Assembly: GCA_021773435.1 (NCBI GenBank)
Contig: JAJFKC010000007.1
Span: 186,001 to 250,000 of the forward strand
DNA from: Porticoccaceae bacterium
Lineage (GTDB): Bacteria > Pseudomonadota > Gammaproteobacteria > Pseudomonadales > Porticoccaceae
Length of the DNA: 64,000 nucleotides
Direction: 5' to 3'
Below the pieces are notes generated by a model. That model saw only the letters and a list, made by a program, of their open reading frames with translations. It did not search any database and had not been told where the DNA came from. Shown piece by piece: positions 54,231 to 63,970 of the stretch. The stretch's first letter is position 1. Each line of letters opens with the position of its first letter. The position numbers and the translations under genes are program-made.

Positions 54231-55571
54231 ATGTCCATATTCTCAAAACAATTGATACGAATGGCCACCGGACTTTTTGTACTGTTATCCGTCAAGTCTG
54301 GGCAGGTTTGGGCAGGTGGTGGTTACTTTTCTCTCGGCTATGGCCCAGTCGCGCGGCAAACTTCCGGTGCCGTTACTGCGGTAGCGCTGGATGCCTTTGC
54401 CGGTTCCTCCAATCCCGCAAAACTCAGTTTTGTCGGCAACCGATTCGACGCCGGATTTGAAATATTCAATCCACATCGTAAAGTTAAGCGACGGGGAGCG
54501 ACCGGTGCCAACGATATCTATAATTTCAGCTCACGCAGTAGCAACTCGCTGTTTCTGATTCCCGAGTTTGCCTATGCCCATCAGGTTGACGACCGGTTAG
54601 CGGTAGGCGTCACTGCCTATGCTAATGGGGGATTAAATAGCGAGTACCACCGCTCCACCGGCATTCCTGCTACCAATGGCAATCCATCACAGTGTGGTAG
54701 TCGGCCGGGCAATTTTTTGCTTGGCTGTGGCGAACTCGGCTTCGATCTCTCGCAATTTATTATCGCGCCCACAGTGGCCTGGCGATTCGCGCCGGGCCGA
54801 TTTGTACAGAGTCAAAGCATCGGTATGTCACCTTTAATCGTCATTCAGCGGTTTAAAGCCTTCGGTCAACAGGCATTCGCAGCAACTTCGCGATACCCCA
54901 ACAGAGTGTCCAATCAAGGTTATGACCATGCGCTCGGCGCGGGGGTGCGTATTGGCTGGTATGGCGAAATCAAATCCTGGTTGATGCTCGGCGCAGCCTA
55001 TTCGTCAAAAGTTTATATGGAAGATTTTGACAAATACAAAGGCTTATTTGCAGAAGGCAGCTTTGATATTCCCGCTAATTACAACGTTGGTGTAGCAATC
55101 AAACCCGATGCAGACTGGTTAATCGCACTTGATATACAGCGAATTGAATTCGCCAAAGTGAAAGCACTGGGTAACAGCATCTTGAATTCCCTCAGCGACC
55201 CGATGACAAACCCCCTCGGCAGCGAGTCTGGAAGCGGCTTTGGCTGGCAGCGTAACCAAACTAATTATCGCCTTGGTATGTCTTATAAGGCCACGTCCAG
55301 CCTGACCTTGCGCTGCGGCTTTGCTTATGGAAAACGCCCGAATAATAACGGCCTGGATAGCGTTAGCTTTAGCATGTTGACACCCAACCCACTTCGGCAA
55401 TTCAGTGCCGGATTGAGCTATAAGACCGACAGCGGCGATGAATTGCATGTGGGACTGTCGCGGTTTGTGAGAGGGACCTATCGTGGGCCATCGGCGCTTT
55501 TCCCGGGTGCAACTGAGACCTTAGATGCCTATGTAAACACATTGAGTGTGGCCTGGACGCGACATCTATAA
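54231..55571 (+). CDS. FadL/OmpP1-type outer-membrane channel 2 (tandem paralogue)
   Basis: The 446 residues align end to end with the preceding protein: GGGYFSLGYGPVARQTSGAV, IYNFSSRSSNSLFLIPEFAY, CGELGFDLSQFIIAPTVAW and GSGFGWQRNQTNY are nearly shared. Signal peptide ends near GQVWA. The main difference is extra residues at APGRFVQSQSIGMSP and a changed loop around NSEYHRSTGIPATNG. The pair looks like a tandem duplication with divergence; different ligand preference is possible. The upstream gene ends 3 bp before, so translation may be coupled. Confidence 0.82.
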   Translation: MSIFSKQLIRMATGLFVLLSVKSGQVWAGGGYFSLGYGPVARQTSGAVTAVALDAFAGSSNPAKLSFVGNRFDAGFEIFNPHRKVKRRGATGANDIYNFSSRSSNSLFLIPEFAYAHQVDDRLAVGVTAYANGGLNSEYHRSTGIPATNGNPSQCGSRPGNFLLGCGELGFDLSQFIIAPTVAWRFAPGRFVQSQSIGMSPLIVIQRFKAFGQQAFAATSRYPNRVSNQGYDHALGAGVRIGWYGEIKSWLMLGAAYSSKVYMEDFDKYKGLFAEGSFDIPANYNVGVAIKPDADWLIALDIQRIEFAKVKALGNSILNSLSDPMTNPLGSESGSGFGWQRNQTNYRLGMSYKATSSLTLRCGFAYGKRPNNNGLDSVSFSMLTPNPLRQFSAGLSYKTDSGDELHVGLSRFVRGTYRGPSALFPGATETLDAYVNTLSVAWTRHL

Positions 55572-55716
55572 CTTAACCAGACATACCAGATTTGCTTGTA
55601 TCTGGAGCCGAAGAGAGAGGTTTTCTCAAACATAGACTTGAAATGCGCAGCACCCGCGCTAAAGTAAGTAGCAACCCTCACCAGTTTATGAAGACTACCC
55701 AAAAACAGGAAACCCT

Positions 55717-56757
55717 ATGAAACTTGGCCTTATGACCGGCTACGCCGGCAGCACGGTAAGAATACCCGTAGACACCATCAAACATGCTGAGAGCCTCGGC
55801 TACGACTCGGTGTGGACGGCTGAAGCATACGGCGCTGATGCCGTGACCACAGCGACCTGGATATTAGCCAACACCTCAACCATTAAAGTCGGCACAGCCA
55901 TAATGCAAATGCCCGCTCGCTCTCCAGCCATGGCGGCGATGACCGCGATGACCTTAAGCCATCTATCGGGCAACCGCTTTATAGTGGGCCTCGGTGCCTC
56001 GGGACCCCAGGTGGTGGAAGGCTGGCACGGTGTGCCCTACGGCAAACCAGTGACACGTCTGAAAGAATACATCGCCATTATGAAAACCATCTTCGCCCGC
56101 GAGGCACCCGCCACCTTTGACGGCGATCAATACCAGCTGCCTTACACCGGCGAAGGTGCCACCGGTATGGGCAAACCACTGAAAAGCATATTGCACTGCA
56201 ACGATAAAATTCCTATTTTTGCCGCCACCATCACCCCAGCCGGCGTCAAGGCAGCCGCCGAAGTGGCTGACGGTTTCTTCCCGGTATGGATGGATCCCGG
56301 CCAGTTTCATGTCTTTGAACAACCCATTAAAGACGGATTCGCCGCCGCCGGGAATAAATCCCTCGATGATTTTCAGGTTGCGCCCTTTGTCCGTGTGGTG
56401 ATTGGCGATGATGTCGAAAAATGCATGGAGCCCATCAAAAACAATCTGGCGCTGTACATTGGCGGCATGGGTGCACGCAGTAAAAATTTCTATAACGACT
56501 ATGCTAAACGTCTGGGCTTTGAAGAACAGGCTGTGAAAATTCAGGATCTTTATCTCGATGGTAAAAAAGCTGAGGCGGCGGCCCTGGTACCCGATGAATT
56601 AGTCGATGCCTGCAACCTGGTCGGCCCGGCGGATCGCATTAAAGATCGCGCCCAGCGCTGGATCGAAGCGGGCAAAGCCGGTCATGTCTCGACCATGTTG
56701 CTGGGCGCAGACACCACTAAAGAAGGCCTGGAATTAATGGCCGGTATTGTTGGTTAA
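55717..56757 (+). CDS. LLM-class F420-dependent oxidoreductase 2
   Basis: The 346 residues begin MKLGLMTGYAGSTVR, with AESLGYDSVWTAEAYGADAVT, GTAIMQMPARSPAMAAM, NRFIVGLGASGPQVVEGWHG and PIFAATITPAGVKAAAEVADG. The G-x-SGPQVxEGWxG region is the pattern of actinobacterial F420-dependent LLM enzymes (MSMEG/Rv-type), so F420 is more likely than FMN. AGGAAACCCT precedes the ATG. It follows the outer-membrane pair and precedes a third LLM gene. Confidence 0.88.
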   Translation: MKLGLMTGYAGSTVRIPVDTIKHAESLGYDSVWTAEAYGADAVTTATWILANTSTIKVGTAIMQMPARSPAMAAMTAMTLSHLSGNRFIVGLGASGPQVVEGWHGVPYGKPVTRLKEYIAIMKTIFAREAPATFDGDQYQLPYTGEGATGMGKPLKSILHCNDKIPIFAATITPAGVKAAAEVADGFFPVWMDPGQFHVFEQPIKDGFAAAGNKSLDDFQVAPFVRVVIGDDVEKCMEPIKNNLALYIGGMGARSKNFYNDYAKRLGFEEQAVKIQDLYLDGKKAEAAALVPDELVDACNLVGPADRIKDRAQRWIEAGKAGHVSTMLLGADTTKEGLELMAGIVG

Positions 56758-56821
56758 ATTAGGGCGAAAGTTGTCTACGGGATAAATAAACCGTCATTTT
56801 AATGTTAAGAGGACAGTCATT

Positions 56822-57919
56822 ATGGAAATAGGAGCCACTCTGGTATTTCAAAATCCTGGTCGTGCAAAAAGCGACTTCGAGATTTATCAAAATGATTTAA
56901 AACTGGCTAATCTGGCCGAGCCCCTGGGCTTTGATTCTGTTTGGGGCATCGAACACCACTTTACCGATTACACCATGATGCCTGATGTTATGCAGTTCCT
57001 GGCTTATATGGCCGGGCGCACCGAGCGGGTCAAACTGGGTTCCATGGCGGTCATCCTGCCCTGGCATAACGATCCTATCCGTGTCGCTGAGCAAATCAGC
57101 GTGGTGGACAATATATCCAAGGGTCGTGTCATCCTGGGCATGGGTCGCGGCCTGGGTCGGGTCGAATTCGAAGGCTTTGGCATGCCCATGGAGGAAGCCC
57201 GACCGCGCTTTAAGGAAGCCGCCAGGTTAATTCTCGATGGTCTTGAAAACGGTTATTGCGAAATGGATGGCGAAGTCATTAAGCAGGAGCGTCGCGATAT
57301 TCGGCCCGAACCCTACAGGTCTTTTGTCGGCCGTCGCTATGGTGCAGCGGTATCGCCAGAATCCCTGTCTATCATGGCTGAACTCGGTTTGGGAATCCTG
57401 GTGATTCCGCAAAAACCCTGGGGCACTGTTGCCGAAGAATTAACGGATTACCGAAACCTGTTTTTCAAAGAGAACAAAGAGCAGGCTCCGCCACCCTTTG
57501 TGGCCAGCTTTACTTACTGTGACGAAAATGCTGATCGAGCGGAGGAAATCGCTAACAAACACCTGGGTGCTTACTGGCATTCAATGGTCGAACATTACGA
57601 AATGGATGGCTCCCACTTTAAGGAGATCAAGGGTTACGAGTGGTACGCCAACGCCGCTAACCACATTAATATGGATGGCGCTGATGCTGCCCGGCAGTTT
57701 TTTGTTGATTTACATGTGTGGGGGACGCCCGAACAATGCTACGAGAAAGTGCTGAATATCCGCAACTTTGTCGGCAATGATAAATTCAATGGCATGTTTT
57801 CGTTTGGTGGCATACCAATCGATAGGGCGGAAGCCAGCATGCGGCTCTTTGCTAAAGAGGTGATGCCTAAACTGCAGCAACTGCCTGCACCGGAAATTGC
57901 ACCGGCTAAATCTGCCTAG
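56822..57919 (+). CDS. LLM-class oxidoreductase 3
   Basis: The 365 residues begin MEIGATLVFQNPG with AEPLGFDSVWGIEHHFTDYTMMPDV, RTERVKLGSMAVILPWHNDPIRVAEQ and RVILGMGRGLGRVEFEGFG, a luciferase-family barrel closer to enzyme 1 than to enzyme 2. AGAGGACA precedes the ATG. F420 or FMN may be the cofactor. An AT-rich inverted repeat follows at 57972-58011. Confidence 0.86.
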   Translation: MEIGATLVFQNPGRAKSDFEIYQNDLKLANLAEPLGFDSVWGIEHHFTDYTMMPDVMQFLAYMAGRTERVKLGSMAVILPWHNDPIRVAEQISVVDNISKGRVILGMGRGLGRVEFEGFGMPMEEARPRFKEAARLILDGLENGYCEMDGEVIKQERRDIRPEPYRSFVGRRYGAAVSPESLSIMAELGLGILVIPQKPWGTVAEELTDYRNLFFKENKEQAPPPFVASFTYCDENADRAEEIANKHLGAYWHSMVEHYEMDGSHFKEIKGYEWYANAANHINMDGADAARQFFVDLHVWGTPEQCYEKVLNIRNFVGNDKFNGMFSFGGIPIDRAEASMRLFAKEVMPKLQQLPAPEIAPAKSA

Positions 57920-57971
57920 GCGTGTTAATTCTGGATCCCGACTGAAAACTGAGGCTTGCCTATATCACTTG

Positions 57972-58011
57972 AACAAAAAATATCCCGGCAAATACCAGTA
58001 TATTTTTTGTT
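57972..58011. terminator. AT-rich inverted repeat, possible convergent terminator
   Basis: AACAAAAAATA (57972-57982) pairs with TATTTTTTGTT (58001-58011) between two converging genes. The stem is nearly all A-T, so termination would depend on the T/A runs in both directions. Confidence 0.4.
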
Positions 58012-58055
58012 GAGAGCAAGGCTCGACCTTTATTGTCAGTAGCTATTAAATTTTG

Positions 58056-58457
58056 CTAATCACAAATATGCCCATCTGATTCATCTTTATCTTCACCGCC
58101 ATTACCACCAGGGTATGGAATCTTGGGCATCATACTGCTGATATCCGGCATCAGATCACTGCACTCACGCATTGCTTTTACTGCGGGGTCATTGGACATT
58201 TTTAGCCCTTCGCGCATCGCGGTGCTTAATGCTTCATCGCGTTTGCCTGCGGCGCACAACTCATTTATCTCTGCCTCTAATTGACGACCCTTGTTTTCCA
58301 GCTCTTTGAGTTTTGACCGATCGACGTTGGCCATACAGGCCTGCATCTTTTGCGCCTGCTGCATCATTTTTTGCATATCTGCCTCGTTGATGCCCTGAGG
58401 TTGCGCCAGTGCAGTTGCCGAACCTAAAACGAAAAATAATCCTGATAAAAACTTCAT
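58056..58457 (-). CDS. Small secreted protein, unknown
   Basis: The 133 residues begin with a signal peptide (FLSGLFFVLGSATALA, cleavage near residue 18). The mature part has a helix with MQKMMQQAQKMQACM, KLKELENKGRQLEAEINELC and a Gly/Asp-rich end (PGGNGGEDKDESDGHICD). Four cysteines (C41, C67, near 97 and 132) may form disulfides. I recognise no family; similar Met/Gln helix proteins are common in marine gammaproteobacteria. AGGAAGGA precedes the ATG, preceded by an 8-bp tandem repeat. Confidence 0.65.
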   Translation of the reverse strand: MKFLSGLFFVLGSATALAQPQGINEADMQKMMQQAQKMQACMANVDRSKLKELENKGRQLEAEINELCAAGKRDEALSTAMREGLKMSNDPAVKAMRECSDLMPDISSMMPKIPYPGGNGGEDKDESDGHICD

Positions 58458-58471
58458 TCCTTCCTCTCCCT

Positions 58472-58503
58472 TTGTTAATTTGTTAATTTGTTAATTTGTT
58501 AAT
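58472..58503. repeat. 8-bp tandem repeat, four copies, in the leader of the small secreted protein
   Basis: TTGTTAAT is repeated four times (58472-58503), 15 bp before the start of the downstream gene and directly ahead of its ribosome-binding site. Confidence 0.9.
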
Positions 58504-58530
58504 TATAGAGTCTGATTCAGATGAAATAAA

Positions 58531-59814
58531 TCACGACTGACCCGCTGCCATCCGGCAGGCCGCAGCCCAGTCATCAGCTAGTTGATCACGAAATTTCGGC
58601 GCGGCAATGGCAATCAATCGTTCGGCCCGCTGCTGCACGGATGCATAGCGTAAATCGGCAATGCCGTATTCGGTGGCAATGAAATCCGCGTCACTGCGGG
58701 GTACGGACACCAGTGCATTTTGCGGGATTCTTGAGACAATCCTTGACACCTCACCTTTGCCGGTGCTCGCCTGCAGGGCCAGAATAGACAAGCTGTTTTT
58801 GGCACGCTTTGCGCCACGGACAAAATCCAGTTGACCACCGATACCCGCAATTTGCTGACCACCCATAAACTCACAATTGACCTGGCAAAATAAATCCACT
58901 TCGACGGCAGAATTCACCACGCGGAAGTTCTCTATCTGGCTGAGTATATTTACATCATGGGTATAGCTCACCGGCTTGAAATCCACCACATCACTGTTGG
59001 CGATAAAATCGTAGAGTCGCTCAGTGCCCATAGCCGAACCGGTAACAATGCGGCCCTTGTCGATAGGCTTTTTGGCTCCGGTAATGGCCCCCGCTTCGAC
59101 CATATCGACCAGATTATCGGGCACCAGGCCAGTATGAATACCCAGGTTCCGATGTCCGGTCAATGCTGCTAGAACAGCATCGGAGGCAGTACCGACACCC
59201 ATTTGAATGGTATCACCATCATTCACCAGACTCGCCACATTGTTGCCTAAAGCGGCCAGCTCATCTTTGGCAGGTCGTGAAGTCCAGATTAGCAGCTCAT
59301 GATCCGAGTCCACGTAGTAGTCAATCTCGTCAGCAGAAATGGTTGGTGCACCGGGGCAAACCAGTAGCGACGGGTTAACCTCAGCCACTACCACCCTGGC
59401 TCGGCTGCTCACAGCGGGAACGTAGTCACCAGTCATGGCAAAACTGTGCTGGCCGCGATGGTCAGCTGGCGCGACCTGTATGCAAGCGATATCGATATCG
59501 GCAACCTCTGCTAAATAACGATAAATTTCGCTCAGGTGAAACGGCAATATGTGTAATCTGGCCGGGTCGTAGCCTTTACGCAGAAACCCTGACATAAAAA
59601 ATGTTTCCTGCTCAGTCGTCGGGTGCAAGGTTGTAAAGTTATTGGGATTGAGTCGATTGACCATACTGATAAATTTGATCCCCTCAGCACACTGCGGGTT
59701 GTTCTTCATTGCTTCAACCAGGGCAATGGGCTGGGTACAACCATTTTGTATGTAGACTGTGTGACCGGGTTTTAACAGCTCGGTAAATTGCTGATCGGTG
59801 ATTGTTTGGGGCAT
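58531..59814 (-). CDS. Acetyl-CoA hydrolase/CoA-transferase family enzyme
   Basis: The 427 residues match the class I CoA-transferase/acetyl-CoA hydrolase family (4-hydroxybutyrate or succinyl CoA-transferase type). Seen: GDTIQMGVGTASDAVLAAL for CoA binding, the GLVPDNLVDMVEAGAI segment and the C-terminal ATEYGIADLRYASVQQRAERLI. Substrate pair unknown. It lies 216 bp after the acyl-CoA dehydrogenase gene, also on the minus strand, which suggests a shared acyl-CoA pathway. Confidence 0.85.
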   Translation of the reverse strand: MPQTITDQQFTELLKPGHTVYIQNGCTQPIALVEAMKNNPQCAEGIKFISMVNRLNPNNFTTLHPTTEQETFFMSGFLRKGYDPARLHILPFHLSEIYRYLAEVADIDIACIQVAPADHRGQHSFAMTGDYVPAVSSRARVVVAEVNPSLLVCPGAPTISADEIDYYVDSDHELLIWTSRPAKDELAALGNNVASLVNDGDTIQMGVGTASDAVLAALTGHRNLGIHTGLVPDNLVDMVEAGAITGAKKPIDKGRIVTGSAMGTERLYDFIANSDVVDFKPVSYTHDVNILSQIENFRVVNSAVEVDLFCQVNCEFMGGQQIAGIGGQLDFVRGAKRAKNSLSILALQASTGKGEVSRIVSRIPQNALVSVPRSDADFIATEYGIADLRYASVQQRAERLIAIAAPKFRDQLADDWAAACRMAAGQS

Positions 59815-60030
59815 GGGGAACCTGCTTTCGTGGCTCTAATCTGGTGAGTTTAGTATGGGAGAAATTGCCAGTGATCTTAGCCTCTGGCAACAGAGGCGTC
59901 ACCACACTTTCAGCCTTCGGGCAGAAAAAAGCGCCACCTGAAGTCAGACGACACTTATAAGCTTTGATATTATTTATTTATATTGTTTATATTCAATGGG
60001 TCATAAGTTAATCATAACAAATAAGATTAA

Positions 60031-61194
60031 CTAGTAACTCTTTGGCAATCCGAGTATAAATTCACCGATATAGTTCAATGTCATCTCCCGATTTATGGGT
60101 GCGACCTTACCGAGACGTGCGCCGATAAAGTGGCTTACCATGTCGTAGCTTTCACAAAAACCGTATCCGCCAAAACATTGAAGCGCCGCATCAGCCGCTT
60201 TAAAAGCGGCGTCGGTACCTACCAGTTTGCCCATATTGGCGATGTCGCCGACCACTTTGGCGTGGTGTCCGCTATCTTGTAAAGCCGCTGCTTTTTGCAC
60301 CATCAACGACCCACATTCGAGCAAAGCCTTGGCCTCCGCCATAGGGTGCTGTAGGCCTTGATAAGCCCCGATGGGGCCATTAAAGATTTCCCGCTCATTG
60401 GCGTATTCGGTTCCGCGATTAAGCACATGCCGACCTCCACCAATGGAACCCGCCGCAACAATCATCCGTTCTGGGTTCAGCGCATCAAAAAGCACGTTGA
60501 CACCACCACCCACTTCACCGAGTACATTCTCTTTGGGCACTTTAACGTCGTCAAAATAAACAAAGAACTGGCCCTCAGCATTTAACAGCATGGTATCCAT
60601 GCGATCCCAGGTTAGCCCTTCCGAATCGGTATCAACCACAAATAGTGTCAGCCTGGCTTTCTGGCCCGGCTCGCCGTCATCAGTACGAGCGACCACCAGC
60701 ACCTGATTAGCATCATTAATACCACTGATGAAGAGCTTGCTGCCATTAAGCATAAAATGATCGCCCTCTTCTCTGCCGGTCGTCGTAATTTTAAAGGTAT
60801 TAGTGCCCGCATTTGGCTCGGTGATGGCGAAACAGCAACGCTTCTCACCAGAAGCAATAGCTGGCAACCAGCGTTGCTTTTGCTCATCAGTGCCATGACG
60901 AGAAATGCTCGGCACGGCGATGCCCTGGTTGACAACAAAGAACAGCGGCGCAACGCCATGCTCGGCCAGACGCTCCTGCACCAGCACCAGGGCTAACATG
61001 CCCATGCCAGAACCACCATATTCTTCGGGCGTATTAACCCCAAGAATTCCCGCCTGCCCTAACGCATCCCATTGCTCCTGAGGAAAGGTTTGGGTTTTAG
61101 CGTGCTCAACGTAATATTCTCGGGGAAAATCCCGGCCAATTTTATCGACGGTATCAAGCAACATCTGGTGTTCTTCGGAAAGGGTAAAATCCAT
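60031..61194 (-). CDS. Acyl-CoA dehydrogenase
   Basis: FAD enzyme making 2,3-enoyl-CoA from acyl-CoA. Seen: N-terminal MDFTLSEEHQMLLDTVDKIGRDFPREY, GVNTPEEYGGSGMG, CCFAITEPNAGTNT (FAD), LNPERMIVAAGSIGG, and QCFGGYGFCESYDM with the loop that often carries the catalytic glutamate. The frame opens at 61275, but ATG 61194 is preferred: AGGAA lies six bases ahead and the extra 27 residues do not fit the family. 387 residues, normal length. Confidence 0.93.
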   Translation of the reverse strand: MDFTLSEEHQMLLDTVDKIGRDFPREYYVEHAKTQTFPQEQWDALGQAGILGVNTPEEYGGSGMGMLALVLVQERLAEHGVAPLFFVVNQGIAVPSISRHGTDEQKQRWLPAIASGEKRCCFAITEPNAGTNTFKITTTGREEGDHFMLNGSKLFISGINDANQVLVVARTDDGEPGQKARLTLFVVDTDSEGLTWDRMDTMLLNAEGQFFVYFDDVKVPKENVLGEVGGGVNVLFDALNPERMIVAAGSIGGGRHVLNRGTEYANEREIFNGPIGAYQGLQHPMAEAKALLECGSLMVQKAAALQDSGHHAKVVGDIANMGKLVGTDAAFKAADAALQCFGGYGFCESYDMVSHFIGARLGKVAPINREMTLNYIGEFILGLPKSY

Positions 61195-61375
61195 CATCAG
61201 TTCCTGTTGGTCAAATTTGATTTCGAATAAGTGTGGGGTGTCTAACCTGTGCGTTAATCTCTCAAAAGCTGGCAAAGCCGTGTGCCCGCTCTAAACTATG
61301 TTAAGGCCTTTCCATTTTAATTTATATTACGCATCTAAAGTAGTCTGTGTCAGAACAATTAAACGAGACTAAGTT

Positions 61376-62719
61376 GTGAATTCAACCAATGACCAGAAAC
61401 GTGAGCAATGGGCATCCCGGAGTGGCTTTTTGCTGGCATCCATCGGTTCTGCCGCAGGACTGGGAAATATCTGGCGTTTTTCTTATGTCGCTGGCGAGAA
61501 TGGTGGCGCTACGTTCCTCGTCATTTACCTGCTCTGCATTCTGTTTATCGGGCTACCCATTGTCATAGCCGAAATAAGCATCGGTCGAAATGCACAGGGA
61601 GACGCGGTGCTGGCCTTTCGTCACGCCGACCCTGACCATCCCTGGTACATAGTTGGCGGGGTCGCCGTGCTGGGGTGTTTTATTATTCTCGGCTTCTACG
61701 GCGTCGTTGCCGGCTGGTCGCTGAAATATTTCGTCAGCGCCTTATCCGGTCATTTGTGGGCGACCAGCGATTACAATAATTTTTTCAGCGGTTTTATTTC
61801 GCAACCGCTTGAACCCGTCATCTGGCAGGCAGTCATGATGACAGCTACTGTTACTGTGGTGGCAGGTGGGATACAAAAAGGCATAGAAACAGTAAACCGA
61901 ATACTGATGCCCATACTCGCTCTGATCGTGTTTATTTTAGCTATATATTCACTGACTCTGGATGGTGCGGGAAAGGGTCTGACCTTTCTGTTTAGGCCCG
62001 ACTGGAACGCTTTTTCCAAACCTTCGGTCTATATCGCCGCCATTGGCCAGGCATTCTTTTCCCTGGGCATTGGTATGACCATATTCCTTACCTACGGCGC
62101 CTATCTTCCAAAGACTTTTTCAATTCCCGGCATCGCAAGCACCATCGTTGTTGGTGATACCCTGCTCGCCCTACTGGCAGGATTAGCGATTTTCCCTGCA
62201 GTATTTTCATTTGGCCTGAGCCCTGCCCAGGGGCCAGAGCTCGCCTTTATTACACTACCTGGATTATTTCAGCTTATGCCTGGCGGCAATCTGATTGCTG
62301 TTTTGTTTTTCGGTCTGCTGGTCGGGGCCGCGCTGACCTCCATGCTATCGATTCTGGAAGTACCTGTGGCCTACTTTATTCGCAAGACAGGTCAGTCACG
62401 GCGCACTGTTACGACTAGCCTTGGGCTGGTGATATTTGTCGTCGGTATTCCCGCATCTTTGGGTTATAGCGTTTTTAAACCCGCAGGTATTGGTGAGCGC
62501 AACATTTTGGAGATTTATGACTACACAATATCAAACTTGCTCTTGCCGTTAGGCGGCATCGCCACCGCACTTTTTGCCGGCTGGGGCTGGGGCAAAGCCC
62601 AGGCTCTTGCCAAATCTGGTTTTCACGAGGGTCTTGCTGGTCAAGTATGGTTATTTTGTTTACGCTTTATCGGGCCAATTTTTATTGCATTAGCTTTTTT
62701 TAGCGCTTATTTATTCTAG
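61376..62719 (+). CDS. Sodium-dependent symporter, NSS family
   Basis: LeuT-like Na+-coupled amino acid/small-molecule uptake carrier. The 447 residues carry about 11-12 membrane segments, starting with ASRSGFLLASIGSAAGLGNIWRF, the family signature containing substrate and Na+ sites, and IGQAFFSLGIGMTIFLTYGAYLP. The start is GTG at 61376. Substrate unknown. It is divergent from the acyl-CoA dehydrogenase gene. Confidence 0.92.
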   Translation: MNSTNDQKREQWASRSGFLLASIGSAAGLGNIWRFSYVAGENGGATFLVIYLLCILFIGLPIVIAEISIGRNAQGDAVLAFRHADPDHPWYIVGGVAVLGCFIILGFYGVVAGWSLKYFVSALSGHLWATSDYNNFFSGFISQPLEPVIWQAVMMTATVTVVAGGIQKGIETVNRILMPILALIVFILAIYSLTLDGAGKGLTFLFRPDWNAFSKPSVYIAAIGQAFFSLGIGMTIFLTYGAYLPKTFSIPGIASTIVVGDTLLALLAGLAIFPAVFSFGLSPAQGPELAFITLPGLFQLMPGGNLIAVLFFGLLVGAALTSMLSILEVPVAYFIRKTGQSRRTVTTSLGLVIFVVGIPASLGYSVFKPAGIGERNILEIYDYTISNLLLPLGGIATALFAGWGWGKAQALAKSGFHEGLAGQVWLFCLRFIGPIFIALAFFSAYLF

Positions 62720-62820
62720 CTGATAGCTTTGCATTTTCCCTTAGTTAAGCCCTTACTACTAATTAGAAAATCGCTGAAAGAAGTCACTGGGTCGTGCCGC
62801 ACCTGGTGACACGAATTCGA

Positions 62821-63714
62821 TCAGGGCGCGTGCTGAGCCATAAAATCAGCCATCGCTTTGATAGCGAGTTTCCCCTCAGGGATAATCTTGGCCATCAGGT
62901 GCCAGACATGCATCATGCCATCCCACACTTCCAAGGTAGAATCGACGCCCGCAGCTTTAGCCGCCTCATGAAGGCGCAGCGCATCATCAAGCAACACTTC
63001 ATCACCACCCACTTGAATCAGCAGCGGCGGCAACCCAGATAAGTCGGCAAATATTGGCGACGCGAGAGGATGACTGGCGTCTTGCCCGGCCAGATACAAA
63101 TCGCCCATCCACGCCAGGGTTTCTTTGCTCAGCATGGCATCGCTCAGCGCTTTGGTATGCATGGATCGCCCGGCGAAGGTCAAATCCGCCCATGGAGAAA
63201 GACAGACACCGCCCGCCGGCATGGCCAGGCCCGCATCTTTAATGGCAACCAACGCTGCTGCCGTCAAACCGCCACCGGCTGAATCGCCGGCCAGGAAAAT
63301 CTTTTCAGGCAGCTCGCCCTCATCAAGCAAACCTTTATAACCAGCGACCGCATCATCCACAGCACCGGGAAAGGGTGTTTCGGGGCCGAGGCGATAATCG
63401 AGAATGAGTGCTTTCGCCTGTGCCGCATCAACAATGCTACCGACCAGGTCACGGTGACTATCCGGGCCTCCGAGCGCATACCCACCGCCATGGAGATAGA
63501 GGATAGTGCGCAGCGCGTCACCGCTCGCACAATGCTGCCACTCACCCGGCACGCCACCAATATTGGTCGACTGCCCAGGTTTGCGACTGGCCATTAAGCC
63601 GGACATTCTGTTCAATGACGCACGCTCTTTTTCGACGTTGCCACTGCGGCCTAACATTTTTTTCATGGTGACGCGCATGGTCGATGCCATCAATTTGCTA
63701 CGTATACTTGCCAT
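62821..63714 (-). CDS. Alpha/beta hydrolase, hormone-sensitive lipase family esterase
   Basis: The 297 residues show the family-defining oxyanion motif LHGGGYALGG (74-83), nucleophile GDSAGGGL (S145), and the C-terminal histidine in WDGMMHVWHLM. Cleaves short-chain esters or related substrates; natural substrate unknown. It converges on the NSS symporter gene. ATG 63714. Confidence 0.9.
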   Translation of the reverse strand: MASIRSKLMASTMRVTMKKMLGRSGNVEKERASLNRMSGLMASRKPGQSTNIGGVPGEWQHCASGDALRTILYLHGGGYALGGPDSHRDLVGSIVDAAQAKALILDYRLGPETPFPGAVDDAVAGYKGLLDEGELPEKIFLAGDSAGGGLTAAALVAIKDAGLAMPAGGVCLSPWADLTFAGRSMHTKALSDAMLSKETLAWMGDLYLAGQDASHPLASPIFADLSGLPPLLIQVGGDEVLLDDALRLHEAAKAAGVDSTLEVWDGMMHVWHLMAKIIPEGKLAIKAMADFMAQHAP

Positions 63715-63890
63715 TTTCCTTTGCCTCTACATCTGAATTGGTGGGGTTTGGAATGAATTTTTTTCAGATTCTAAAACACCGTAGTTTGCTACAAAACCGA
63801 AGTGCTCGCAATCGCCCTGGGCACTCAACGCGAACCGCTTGTCTCGATGAGTAAAAGCGAAAAACTAATCAAAAGCCGAAGTAATAAAAC

Positions 63891-63904
63891 ACCCATCTAT
63901 GGGT
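63891..63904 (-). terminator. Probable terminator of the gene at the right edge
   Basis: ACCCAT-AG-ATGGGT on the minus strand, followed by GTTTTATTA. It lies about 67 bp past the stop of the partial gene at 63971-64000. Confidence 0.5.
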
Positions 63905-63970
63905 CCTTTAGAGGAACGGCCGCAAGCTCAGCTAAGCGTCTAAGAGTCAAGTTAAGGCAAGCTAAGGCTC

